From assembly GCF_002355475.1 (NCBI RefSeq), contig NZ_AP014862.1, positions 4,154,001 through 4,218,000 on the forward strand: DNA of 64,000 bases. The letters are read 5' to 3'. This document shows, one piece after another, positions 24,667-35,351 of the stretch; within the stretch, counting starts at the first letter, position 1; each line of letters opens with the position of its first letter. The notes beneath the pieces were generated by a model. The model was not told the DNA's origin. It was given only the letters and a program-made list of their open reading frames with translations, and made no database searches. Source of the DNA: Pseudomonas furukawaii (GTDB lineage: Bacteria; Pseudomonadota; Gammaproteobacteria; Pseudomonadales; Pseudomonadaceae). The translations under genes and the position numbers were made by a program.

Positions 24667-26067
24667 TCATGGAAGTTTGACGGCATCAGACAGGGCTATC
24701 GCCGAGTTCCGGGCGGCGGCTTTACGAGCCTTGCGGTTCGTCCATTCGTCATACTGCCTGGTCGCTGCGAAAGCGGCTTTCAGGGCACACCACTGGAATG
24801 GCTCAGGGAGTGTGGAAGGCGTCTTGTGGCGCAACGCCGTCAGGTGTGCGTTCTCGACACCGTTGATCTTCTCGGCAAGCAGTTGCCCCATGAACGAATG
24901 GGTGGCAAGACCATGTCCCGAGCACCCCGCCACATGGAAGATGTTCTGCTGCGCCCCGATTGCGCCGACCACAGGCAGCGCGTCATATGCCACGCTGACG
25001 TATCCACTCCAGCAGTGCTGGATACCAAGGCCTCGCAGGAAGGGGTAGCGCTCACGCAGCGTCTGCGCCAATGCGTCATAGGCGCCGTTATCCGGCACGT
25101 TGGGGGTCTTCGAGCCGTAGACGTAGTTCAACTTCTTGACCGTCAGCACCAGGGTGTTGTGCGCCGTCAGACGGTGACTCTCCATGGTCAGGTGCGGCGT
25201 GATGATGCCCTCCCGGCCATGCCAGCCGAGCGACGCCAGCTGCTCCGGCGACAGCGGCTGGGTTTCAATCGCCGAGACCCGTATCGGCGCAACCTTGTCG
25301 CGCAGCAGACCCAACTGTGGCGTGTAGGCATTGGTCGCCAGCACCATGACGGGTGCGCTTGCGGTGCCGCGAGCGGTCTTGCAGGTGATGGTCGGCCCTT
25401 CGCTGTAGGAGAGCAGTGGAGTTTTTTCGTACAGCTTCACCCCAGCTCGGATCGCCGCACGACGCAACCCGCTCACGTACTTCCCCGGGTTCAGCGTGCC
25501 GCCGCGCTGCTCGCAGCCGAACAGGAAGGCTGGCGGAATACCACGCGCCCGCATCTCGGCCTGGTCCACGAAACGAGTGACGGAACCCAGCTCAAGACCG
25601 AGCTCCATGCTCCTGCGCAGCCACTTTTCCTGCGCTTCATGCACGGCAGCCCGGATGACGCCGGAAGGGTTGTAGTCGCAATCGATGCCCAGCTCGACCA
25701 GCCGCCTCTCCACATAGCACACAGCCTCGTCGTAGAAGCGGATGAACTTCCTCGCATGTTCAACGCCGACGCGCTTGACGAAGAGTTCGAACTCGATCCC
25801 CATGCTGCCGAGCAGATAGCCGGCATTACGCCCGCTGGCGCCGAAGCCGCCGAACTCCTGCTCGAGGACGATGACGCTGGCACCGCGAGCGGTCAGCTCC
25901 AGCGCCGTGGACAGGCCGGCAAAACCGGCCCCGACCACTATGACATCGGCGCTGGCATGGCCTTCCAGTTGCGGCTGCAGATCACCCGGTTGCTCCACCC
26001 ACCCGCCAATGCGGCGGAACCGCATCGATCCGGAGTTACGGGTGATCGCTTCGTTTCTGGGACTCAT
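24667..26067 (-). CDS. DAO-family FAD-dependent oxidoreductase (PuuB/OrdL-like)
   Basis: 466 aa, a typical length for gamma-glutamylputrescine-oxidase-like proteins. The N-terminal FAD-binding stretch is ADVIVVGAGFAGLSTALEL (about 40-58) followed by SVIVLEQ. GRNAGYLLG and the C-terminal HVAGCSGHGLATHSFMGQ are DAO-family features. It lacks a signal peptide, so it acts in the cytoplasm, presumably oxidising an amino group or N-alkyl group. AGGAG precedes the ATG at 26067. It appears monocistronic with its own promoter of the TTGCTC-N17-TACAGT type (26109-26137). Confidence 0.88.
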   Translation of the reverse strand: MSPRNEAITRNSGSMRFRRIGGWVEQPGDLQPQLEGHASADVIVVGAGFAGLSTALELTARGASVIVLEQEFGGFGASGRNAGYLLGSMGIEFELFVKRVGVEHARKFIRFYDEAVCYVERRLVELGIDCDYNPSGVIRAAVHEAQEKWLRRSMELGLELGSVTRFVDQAEMRARGIPPAFLFGCEQRGGTLNPGKYVSGLRRAAIRAGVKLYEKTPLLSYSEGPTITCKTARGTASAPVMVLATNAYTPQLGLLRDKVAPIRVSAIETQPLSPEQLASLGWHGREGIITPHLTMESHRLTAHNTLVLTVKKLNYVYGSKTPNVPDNGAYDALAQTLRERYPFLRGLGIQHCWSGYVSVAYDALPVVGAIGAQQNIFHVAGCSGHGLATHSFMGQLLAEKINGVENAHLTALRHKTPSTLPEPFQWCALKAAFAATRQYDEWTNRKARKAAARNSAIALSDAVKLP

Positions 26068-26108
26068 GCGCTGCGCTCCTGAGCGGGGACGGCTTCTTGT
26101 TTCACAGC

Positions 26109-26148
26109 ACTGTAACGCTGCGCCTTATTTTGAGCAACACTTGTTATC
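26109..26148 (-). promoter_or_regulatory. Promoter and operator of the DAO oxidase gene (shared motif, site 1)
   Basis: On the minus strand GATAACAAGTGTTGC contains TAAC-N4-GTTG, overlapping the -35 TTGCTC (26132-26137). After 17 bp comes the -10 TACAGT (26109-26114), 42 bp before the start codon. The same layout, base for base in spacing, precedes RidA (39637-39674) and the small ORF at 45308 (45233-45272). A single regulator, perhaps the TetR at 40282, could control all three. Confidence 0.7.
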
Positions 26149-26200
26149 TTAATATTTGTTATACAAATTCAGAACAACGCAGTGCAGCCAGGGCAGCGCG

Positions 26201-26230
26201 CACCCGCGCCTGGTCGGCCAGGCGCGGGTG
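26201..26230 (-). terminator. Perfect 13-bp stem-loop downstream of the aminotransferase gene
   Basis: CACCCGCGCCTGG and CCAGGCGCGGGTG enclose a TCGG loop. It lies 142 bp after the aminotransferase stop (minus strand). There is no U tract, so a terminator role is likely but not proven. Confidence 0.55.
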
Positions 26231-26371
26231 GCGGGAGGGATCAAATGCGGCAATGGCGCGCCAGGGGGATTGGCCGCTCAATCGGCCAGCCAGCACCTGG
26301 GGCCGCTGAGCCGCAATGCGGGAGATGGCCCACCCGTGGAACGATGGCGTGGGGGCCATCCCCTCAGGCGT

Positions 26372-27352
26372 TTACACAGTCGCCGGCTCGCGATAGTCGA
26401 CCGGAGTACCCAACCAGCCAGCCCAGCGCCTTTCCCAATACAGGTTGTGGAGCTGGGTGACCTGTTCGCCAGGCCCGGCCACGCCCCCCAGCAGTTTTCC
26501 GTCAACGCTGTTGATCGGCATGATGCCGCCGGCCGTTGAGGTCAGGAAGGCTTCATCAGCTTCGCGCAACTGATCGACATGCACCCGCTCGACACGAGTC
26601 GGCATCCCGATCTCCTCGGCGAGTTCCAGGGTGGTCTTGCGGGTAATTCCCTCCAGGCAACCGCTGTCCGGAGTGAAGAGTGTGCCGTCCTTGATAACGA
26701 AAATATTGGAGCCGGGCGCCTCAGTCAGGTAGCCCTCCGCATCGCACAGCACGGACCAGTCACAGCCATTCTGCATCGCCTCGACCAGGGACAGCTTCAT
26801 GTCCATCCAGTGGAAGTTCTTGGCCGTCGGGTCCACTGCTTTTGGCGGAATACGAATGTATTTCTGGCTGACCATCAGGTCGATACCGCGGGATCGCACT
26901 TCATCGTTCGCAATGTAGGCATAGGGAACGACGAAGGCGTAGAAGCAGTTCTTGTAGGCACCGAGGTCACCGCGATTTGCCGGCGTCTGACCGCGCGTCA
27001 CGCACCACCAGATATACGCCTCTCTGGTGCCGGCCAGCTTGACCAGGTTGGTCAGGATTTCCGCTGTCTGGGAGTTGCTGTAAGGGTTGTTCAGGAGAAA
27101 CTTCTCACAGGCTTTTTCAAAGCGTGCGAGGTGATCCTCAAGTCGAAAAATGAAGCCCTTGCTGGCGCTGACAACATCATAGGCAGCATCGGCGTGAATG
27201 AAGCCGGTATCGGTAATCGGAATAGCCGCTTCATCTATGCTGCAGTAGACACCATTGATAAAGGCCGATCCGTGAGCGTACTTGGGATCGTGCTCCAGCC
27301 GGATATGAGCTGGGTCGTTATGCATAATGTGTTCAGCTTGAATAATTTCCAC
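26372..27352 (-). CDS. Class IV PLP-dependent aminotransferase
   Basis: 326 aa, fold type IV. The PLP Lys fits TAKNFHWMD (about residue 182), and EAPGSNIFVIKDG and GCLEGITRKT are the usual phosphate-cup segments. The family covers branched-chain and D-amino acid transaminases and R-selective amine transaminases. The substrate pocket (YDVVSASKGFIFRLEDHLARF) does not decide between them, but the amine-oriented neighbourhood favours an amine donor. The GTG at 27352 is supported by GAGGG six bases upstream; an ATG at 27325 is the alternative. The imine-reductase-like gene lies 138 bp upstream on the same strand. Confidence 0.88.
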   Translation of the reverse strand: MEIIQAEHIMHNDPAHIRLEHDPKYAHGSAFINGVYCSIDEAAIPITDTGFIHADAAYDVVSASKGFIFRLEDHLARFEKACEKFLLNNPYSNSQTAEILTNLVKLAGTREAYIWWCVTRGQTPANRGDLGAYKNCFYAFVVPYAYIANDEVRSRGIDLMVSQKYIRIPPKAVDPTAKNFHWMDMKLSLVEAMQNGCDWSVLCDAEGYLTEAPGSNIFVIKDGTLFTPDSGCLEGITRKTTLELAEEIGMPTRVERVHVDQLREADEAFLTSTAGGIMPINSVDGKLLGGVAGPGEQVTQLHNLYWERRWAGWLGTPVDYREPATV

Positions 27353-27490
27353 GGTAGACCCTCACTGTTTAACTTCAGTTGACGTTAGGTGCGGCGTGAT
27401 GCCCCCTCGCGACCGTGTCGATCGAGCGATGCGAACTGCCCTGGACACAGCGGCCGGGCTTCAATCACCGAGCTCGCATGGGCGCATGCC

Positions 27491-28468
27491 TTATGGCGTC
27501 GCGGATCCAACTGCGGCGCCTGAGCATTGGGATGTGTCGAATTCGGGAGGGGCCGGGGAGTCCGCACAGTCGGGAACCTCGGCCGCGAAAAACTGGGTGG
27601 TGGCCGAGACGTCCTGATCGCCGTACCCCATGGATTGCGCGCGCTGTACCACCTGGCACACCGCGTCGAAGACCGGGGTCCGCGCACCGCAGGCATGCAT
27701 GGACTCGGCAATGTATTCAAAGGCACTTGCATGCACATCGAGCGTCGCCTGATCGCCCGCGAAATCCCCTTCCTCGAGCCGGCGCACGGCGTCTTCAAGC
27801 GCATCGGAGATGAGGAAACGCGAAGCGTCGGATAGAAGCCGAGCCATCTTCGGCGCGGACATCCCAAAGTGCCGGCTCGCGCCCACGGCTTCGTAAAAGG
27901 CAACCATCGCGGCGAATGAATACGCGTGGAGCATGGTCCCGAACGCAAGCGCTTCATCCCAGGGAAGGAACACCGCATGTCCGGCGAGCACTTCGAGCAG
28001 CTCCCGATGCCGCTCGAAGGCTTCACGCTCGCTGGTATAGATGCAGTAGCTCTCGGGATGACCGACATTGCGCGGATAGGCCACGATCATCCCTTTGACG
28101 TAATGGCCGCCAGCACGATTGACGAGTGCCTGAAGCGCCAGGCTGTCCTCTTTCGAGCCCGTGGAGAAGTTGACTATCGTGCAGTTGGCGAGTGCTTGAC
28201 CCACGCCATCCGCCCCAAGCATCTCCTGTACCGCGGTGTCGTCCAGAAGCACGAGGATCGCAACCGGGCTCGCCGCCAGGGCGATTGCCGCGGATTCGCA
28301 GAGGTGGGCGCCTGCGGCGACAAGCCCCTCGGCCTTGCCGGGAGATCGATTCCAGATCGCCACGCGTTTCCCTTGCTTGAGGAGCGCTCGCACCATGATC
28401 GTTCCCATGGCCCCAAGCCCCAGCACGGACACATCAAAGCCGGATCGGCCGTCATCATTTTCGCGCAC
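27491..28468 (-). CDS. Imine-reductase-like NAD(P)-dependent oxidoreductase
   Basis: 325 aa. The N-terminal Rossmann domain begins VSVLGLGAMGTIMVRALLKQ with VAIWNRSPGKAEGLVAAGA, which suggests NADPH. The middle (IVNFSTGSKEDSLAL, GMIVAYPRNVGHPES, YTSEREAFERHRELLEVL) and the helical C-terminal domain (LHAYSFAAMVAFYEAV) follow the imine reductase branch of the beta-hydroxyacid dehydrogenase superfamily. It would reduce a cyclic or open imine or act on a related substrate. The GTG at 28468 is chosen because AGAGG is 8 nt upstream; an ATG at 28519 lacks one. A related 2-hydroxyacid dehydrogenase role cannot be excluded. Confidence 0.78.
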   Translation of the reverse strand: MRENDDGRSGFDVSVLGLGAMGTIMVRALLKQGKRVAIWNRSPGKAEGLVAAGAHLCESAAIALAASPVAILVLLDDTAVQEMLGADGVGQALANCTIVNFSTGSKEDSLALQALVNRAGGHYVKGMIVAYPRNVGHPESYCIYTSEREAFERHRELLEVLAGHAVFLPWDEALAFGTMLHAYSFAAMVAFYEAVGASRHFGMSAPKMARLLSDASRFLISDALEDAVRRLEEGDFAGDQATLDVHASAFEYIAESMHACGARTPVFDAVCQVVQRAQSMGYGDQDVSATTQFFAAEVPDCADSPAPPEFDTSQCSGAAVGSATP

Positions 28469-28649
28469 AGTGCAATCCTCTTCGTTTACGCATTTCCGCA
28501 GTTGCGGAGCCGGGTCCATGAGCGGTGCTGGACTGGGCCATCACGCGGGCGGCGGCAGAAACCTGGAGAGTTCTTCCCTGAACGCTTCGAAGCATCCGCC
28601 GACCGCGCTTCAGTTCATGGCCCTTCCGCCCCACTGGCTCCAGACTTCC

Positions 28650-29537
28650 TCAGAATCCTTTCCCGACTTCCTTGAACGAGGGCATACCCAGCAACTCGCG
28701 CGGGTCTCGCATCTGCCCGTCGATTTCCACCCACCCCAGGAAGGTCCTGCTTGCGCTCCAGCCGAGCAGTTGCTGCATTTCTTCCGGAAGTTCCCGGACG
28801 CGCTCGATCGGAATGGAAAGCAGGTGATTTTCTTCCGAGCGCAGGAATGCCAGGTCATAGGCCATGGAGAGCCCGGTCCTTGGTCGATCGGAGTTGTTGG
28901 CGCCGCCGCCGTGGTAAACCGAACCGATCCAGAACAGGGCCGAACCGGCCGACATCTCCGCAGGGACCGTTTCTTCCTGGGTGGGCATACGCTCGTCGTC
29001 CCAAGTGTGGCTGCCAGGAATGACGCGGGTGGCGCCGTTCTCTTCGGTGAAGTCGGAAACGGCCAGCATCATTTGCAGCCGGGCCTCGCGGCCGTACTGC
29101 GGATGTCGCCAGAGCGAGGTGGCGTCATCGCGATGCAGGGGTTGCAAGCCTTGTCCCGGACAGATCTGGATGGCCTGGGTGAAGCTGAGTTGAATGTTTG
29201 GCGCTACCTCGATTCGCTCACTTCCGCTCCATACATGGGTCGGGGTTTGCAGGATCTTCTGGGCCGACTCGATGAACAGCGGATGCAGCGCAATGCTCAC
29301 TGCCGCATCGCTTCGCGCGATGAGGCGGGCGACACGCCGAGTCTGGGCGCCCGCGAAGTAGGCATCCTCGCCATAAGGCGTTTCATTCAGGTAGAGGTCG
29401 AGCTCGGCTCTGAGCGCTTGCAGTGCCTGGTCTGAAATGAAGTTCGAGATGATCACGCCGCCATCGCGCTGGATGACTTCGACCACTCGTTCGACAGACT
29501 CACTGCTGTCCAACGTGGTGAGTTTCTTCGTTTCCAT
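28650..29537 (-). CDS. Phytanoyl-CoA dioxygenase (PhyH) family oxygenase 2
   Basis: 295 aa. Iron ligands fit LHRDD (His135, Asp137) and VYHGGGAN (His209), with Arg220 for 2-oxoglutarate. The SDFTEENGATRVIPGSHTWDD signature is shared with the enzyme at 18610, but overall similarity is moderate, so the substrates may differ. AGGTG precedes the ATG. It heads the minus-strand group PhyH 2, imine-reductase-like, aminotransferase. Its promoter (29694-29722) contains the 22-bp operator shared with the DUF1329 operon. Confidence 0.9.
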   Translation of the reverse strand: METKKLTTLDSSESVERVVEVIQRDGGVIISNFISDQALQALRAELDLYLNETPYGEDAYFAGAQTRRVARLIARSDAAVSIALHPLFIESAQKILQTPTHVWSGSERIEVAPNIQLSFTQAIQICPGQGLQPLHRDDATSLWRHPQYGREARLQMMLAVSDFTEENGATRVIPGSHTWDDERMPTQEETVPAEMSAGSALFWIGSVYHGGGANNSDRPRTGLSMAYDLAFLRSEENHLLSIPIERVRELPEEMQQLLGWSASRTFLGWVEIDGQMRDPRELLGMPSFKEVGKGF

Positions 29538-29693
29538 TTGTACACCTGACTTAGTGGGTTTGATGGTGTGAAAAGCCCGAGAAACCTGCGCCGCACCGGG
29601 CCCCGCTTCTGCGGGCCCTCGTGGCGCCCTGGCTGTCTGCCTGAGCGCTCTGGAAGCCGTTGCGGGCGGTCCCGGATACTCTGATCAGCAGAC

Positions 29694-29722
29694 AGAATCA
29701 TTTGAACAAGTCACTTGATCAA
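29694..29722 (-). promoter_or_regulatory. Promoter of PhyH 2 with embedded TetR-type operator
   Basis: On the minus strand TTGATC (29717-29722), 17 bp and GATTCT (29694-29699) form a promoter. The spacer and hexamers overlap the 22-bp element at 29698-29719, which is the reverse complement of 13235-13256 except at two A/T positions. Binding here would block RNA polymerase. The rest of 29538-30050 holds no gene. Confidence 0.65.
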
Positions 29723-30050
29723 CAGCAAGGGATGTGCCAAACCTAAGAGGACCGACGCAACAGCGCGAGAATCAAATGGTTACGCCGTTCGCGAGCCAGA
29801 CTGGGTGATACGTTCGTACCCAATTCGCGCACTGACCTGTTCCGCATGGCGCACCAAACTGGGTATTCACGAAACAGTCGTTACCTTTAATGGTGCGCAG
29901 GAAGGCATCGGTGACAAGCCTCGACGCTCGACCGCTCGGGTGTTGATTGACGGGGGTTCATGACTCGGCGAGCGGCCATGCGGTAGCATCCGCCACCGTC
30001 GACGCCGAGCCGGATAGCAGGCGGCATAGCCGTAGAAAGGAGATTGCCTT

Positions 30051-30632
30051 ATGGCCAGAATAGGCGCTGAACTGCGCAGACAGGACTTCATAGAAGCCAC
30101 TGTGAAAGTGATTGCGGAGCATGGGGTAGCCAATGCGACGACGCGGCGTATCGCAGCAGCGGCAAACTCCCCACTTGCCTCACTGCACTACGTGTTCCAT
30201 ACCAAGGACGAGCTCTTCTATGCCGTCTACGAGTCGCTGTTCAACTTGCCCCAGCAAGCCCTGGAGCAGGTGCCGGTCGGCACCTCCGCCGCGGAATCCA
30301 CGGCGGAGATGCTGCGCCAGCTGGTCAAATGGTTCAGCGCTCACCCCGAAGTGGCCACGACGCAATCCGAGCTGTTCTTCTGGACCCTGCGCAACAACCC
30401 GGAAATGGCCAACAAGATCTACGCCATGGCCGGCGAGGCAACGGAGCGGTCGATCGAACGGATCACCGGTTCCCAACTGGACCAGGCCACGCTGCCGGCC
30501 ATCAGCCGCCTGCTCATCAACCTCTTCGACGGCCTGTTGCTCGCCTGGTCCGGCCATGGCGACCTGAAACGCCTGGAGGAGGAAACCGAGACGGCCTGCC
30601 GGGCGATGAAACTGCTGGTGGCCAGCTACTGA
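30051..30632 (+). CDS. TetR/AcrR family regulator, paralogue 2
   Basis: 193 aa, the same length as the TetR at 13611 and very similar along its whole length (ANATTRRIAAAANSPLASLHYVFHTKDELFYAVYESLFNLPQQALE). AAGGAG is placed well before the ATG. It is divergent from the PhyH 2 group and lies 49 bp before the LuxR-type gene. The matching operators beside the two TetR genes suggest that both proteins read the same site, giving either redundant or competing control. Confidence 0.9.
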   Translation: MARIGAELRRQDFIEATVKVIAEHGVANATTRRIAAAANSPLASLHYVFHTKDELFYAVYESLFNLPQQALEQVPVGTSAAESTAEMLRQLVKWFSAHPEVATTQSELFFWTLRNNPEMANKIYAMAGEATERSIERITGSQLDQATLPAISRLLINLFDGLLLAWSGHGDLKRLEEETETACRAMKLLVASY

Positions 30633-30681
30633 GCCCGCGGCCATCGCCGAAGGCCCACTGCGACGCGCGGACCGACCCGAG

Positions 30682-33354
30682 ATGAAGCAGCCCTCCCCCA
30701 AGCGCAACAAGCTCCGCCCGCCGCAGGTGCCAGCCATCAGCCTGCCCCGCCCGGCATTGCTGAAACGCCTGGGCGAAGCCGCCGGTGACGGCAGGCTGTT
30801 GAGCCTGCTCAGGGCGCCCCTGGGCTACGGGAAAAGCACGCTCCTCGCGCAGCATGTACTCGCGCTGAGTGATTCGGGCCTGCCCTGGGCGTGGTACCGG
30901 CTGGATGACAGCGACAATCAACCGCTCGAACTGCTGGCACAGCTCTGTCATGCGCTCGAACTGCCAATACCGGACCTGACACCGGGTCGCGCTGCCGAGG
31001 CGAGCCTGTGGACGACTCTCCTCAATCACCTGGAGAGCCGCGAGGCTCGCTTCACGCTGGTCCTGGACGATCTCCACCTGCTGCGTTCCCGTAATGCCTG
31101 CCGTTACCTCGACGAACTCCTCCGCCACCCGCCGAAGCACCTTCATCTGCTGGCCGCCTGCGAAGGGGAGCCCGCCATTGCGCTCAGCCACCTGCAACGC
31201 GATCAACGCCTGCAGACGCTGGACGTCCGGGACCTCGTTCTGGACAGCGGCGAAATCCGCGAGCTGGCAAGCGCCCGGGGGCAGAGCCTGGACAGCGATC
31301 TCGTGTACCTGCTTCGGGCCGAGAGCGAAGGCTGGTTCAGTGGCGTCCTGTTCGGTCTCGGCACCTGTTCGGGCGCGAAGCTGTCGGATTTCAGCTCGGT
31401 CGATGCCCCGGCATTCCTGTCGCAACACGCGTTCGAGCAGGTCGCCCGGTTCTTCCATGAAGAGGTCCTGCAACGACTGGCGCCACCGCTGCTGCGCTTC
31501 CTTTCCCGCCTGTCCGTGGTCAGCGCATTCGACACCCGCCTCGCGGCCTACATCGGAGGCCAGGACAACGCCGCCCAGTTGATCCACCAGTTGCAGCGCC
31601 AGGACCTGTTCATCCAGCAGCGCAAGGGCGAACGACTGGTGTTCCGCCTCCACCCGCTGCTGCGCCGCACGCTCTATCAGTCACTTCACCAGCAGGATCC
31701 GAACCTGCTCAACCAGTTGCACCTGCAAGCCGCCGACTGGCTGCTCACCCAGCGCCATTACGCCGAGGCCGTCTACCAGCTCGGCCGGGCCCGGGACTTC
31801 AACCGCCTGCTGGCTGCGCTCGAGCAGCACTGCTTCGACCTGCTGCGTGAGGGACAGGTCAACAGCATCGTCGACTTCCTCGCCAAGGTGCCGGGCGAAA
31901 ACGCACCCGAGCATTTCACCCTGGCCGTGACCGAGGCGAGCACCGTGATAGTCACCAACGACATCACCCACGCGAGCGCCTGCCTGCAGCGGCTGCAACG
32001 CCTGATCCGCCGTCACGAGGTGCCCGAGCGCCGCTCCGAGCGCATCCACCAGACCCTCGCATTCCTGCGCAGCCGACTGGCCGCCCTGGGTGGCAACTTC
32101 AATCACGGCCTGCGCCTCGTGGACCGCGCCATGGACCAGTACCCCGCCTCCAGCGCGGCGACTGCTGTCCTGCTGTTCAACCGCGCAATCTGCCTCTTCT
32201 CCCTTGGCCGTGCCCACCAGGCCAGCTCTACGGCGGGCCGGGCCCTTGCCGAACTGGAGGCACTGGGCTTCAGCGGCTACACGAACATGCTGCAGCTGCT
32301 GCTCGGCCAGATCGAGCTGGCGCAAGGCGACGTCGAGAAAGCCGGCGCGCGATTCCTCGGCCTGCATTCGCCTCCCGGCGCGCCCGGTTCGTTCTACGAC
32401 CTGTTCCAGCAACTGGGCCAGGGCATCGTCCTGCTCGAACAGAATCACCTGGAGCAGGCCGCCCAGCGCCTGAGCCAGGCGGAAGCCATCGCGCTGGCCT
32501 TCCCGCACAGCGCCGGCCTGCCCTGGGTGCTCCACTATCAGGCCTGCCGGCTGCTGGCCCAGGGCGAAACACGCCTGGCTCGATCCCGCTGGGACGAAGC
32601 CCGGCGCCTGGCCCGGCAGTTCAAGCTGTTCGCCCTGTACCGGCAGATCGGCGCCTACCAGGCCCGGTTGGCCGGGTGCGAGCACGACCAGGACTTCATC
32701 CTCGCCTGGCTCAAGGAGTGGCACGGGTGCCGCCGCCGCTACGGCGCGGAGCTGATGCCCGAGGAATGGCTGGCCTACGCCTGGGTCCAGCGCCACCTCG
32801 GCCAGCACGCCAGCGCCCGGCAGATCGCCGACAACCTGCACGAGCTGGCGGAGGCCGAGAGCCTTCAGCGCCTGCGCCTCGACCTGCACCTGCTCGACGC
32901 CACGCTCCACCGCGACAGCGGCGACCGGGAGGCGGCGCTGGGCAGCCTGGAACAGGCACTGCAACTGGCGACACGGCACGGCTTCGGGCAACTGATGCAG
33001 CTGGAAGGCCAGGCGCTCGGCGAGCTGTTCCGCCAGTTGCTCAACCCGCAGACCCGCCGCCAGCTCGGCCTGGAACAGCCGCTGCCGCCTCCCGAGCGCC
33101 TGGCGCGGCTGTTGCGCGGCCTGCACAGCGAGGTCGACGTCGCCCATCAGCCACTGCCCGAGCCCCTGACCCGCCGCGAGCAGGACGTGCTGCGGCGAAT
33201 GGCCCGCGGCCAGGGCAACCAGCAGATCGCCGATGGCCTCTACATCAGCCTGAGCACGGTGAAGACCCACATCAACAACCTGTTCCGCAAGCTCGATGCC
33301 GGCGACCGCGACAGCGCACTGCAGGCGGCCCGCGCCCTGAAGCTGGTGGACTGA
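30682..33354 (+). CDS. MalT-like LuxR family transcriptional activator (LAL)
   Basis: 890 aa. An N-terminal STAND-type ATPase carries Walker A APLGYGKSTLLAQ (about 46-58) and Walker B-like FTLVLDDLHLL. A long TPR-like helical region follows (about 340-800). The C-terminal LuxR helix-turn-helix is LTRREQDVLRRMARGQGNQQIADGLYISLSTVKTHINNLFRKL, about 830-875. Such proteins bind a ligand and ATP, oligomerise, and activate catabolic operons. It sits directly upstream of the beta-oxidation operon (134 bp gap), its most likely target. Confidence 0.9.
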   Translation: MKQPSPKRNKLRPPQVPAISLPRPALLKRLGEAAGDGRLLSLLRAPLGYGKSTLLAQHVLALSDSGLPWAWYRLDDSDNQPLELLAQLCHALELPIPDLTPGRAAEASLWTTLLNHLESREARFTLVLDDLHLLRSRNACRYLDELLRHPPKHLHLLAACEGEPAIALSHLQRDQRLQTLDVRDLVLDSGEIRELASARGQSLDSDLVYLLRAESEGWFSGVLFGLGTCSGAKLSDFSSVDAPAFLSQHAFEQVARFFHEEVLQRLAPPLLRFLSRLSVVSAFDTRLAAYIGGQDNAAQLIHQLQRQDLFIQQRKGERLVFRLHPLLRRTLYQSLHQQDPNLLNQLHLQAADWLLTQRHYAEAVYQLGRARDFNRLLAALEQHCFDLLREGQVNSIVDFLAKVPGENAPEHFTLAVTEASTVIVTNDITHASACLQRLQRLIRRHEVPERRSERIHQTLAFLRSRLAALGGNFNHGLRLVDRAMDQYPASSAATAVLLFNRAICLFSLGRAHQASSTAGRALAELEALGFSGYTNMLQLLLGQIELAQGDVEKAGARFLGLHSPPGAPGSFYDLFQQLGQGIVLLEQNHLEQAAQRLSQAEAIALAFPHSAGLPWVLHYQACRLLAQGETRLARSRWDEARRLARQFKLFALYRQIGAYQARLAGCEHDQDFILAWLKEWHGCRRRYGAELMPEEWLAYAWVQRHLGQHASARQIADNLHELAEAESLQRLRLDLHLLDATLHRDSGDREAALGSLEQALQLATRHGFGQLMQLEGQALGELFRQLLNPQTRRQLGLEQPLPPPERLARLLRGLHSEVDVAHQPLPEPLTRREQDVLRRMARGQGNQQIADGLYISLSTVKTHINNLFRKLDAGDRDSALQAARALKLVD

Positions 33355-33488
33355 AGCGGGCCGATCGAACTGCTCGCTCCACCCTCCTCCCCCCAAATTC
33401 CACCCTGATTTCCACCCTCGGTTCGACGCGCCGGCGCCAGGCCCTTTGCTACAACGGGCACCAGCTTTCCCTGCCTGACGAGAACGCC

Positions 33489-35291
<1,803 letters not shown>

Positions 35292-35351
35292 CCCTGTCCC
35301 GCTACCCGCCCCATTCGCTCCACGCTTTCATCGATTCCCGGAGTACCTGAG

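Noticed and set aside
32676-33488. Upstream extension of the acyl-CoA dehydrogenase frame inside the LuxR gene
   Set aside because: The extension is Arg/Pro/Ala-rich and lies out of frame within the LuxR coding region. The family start is at 33489.
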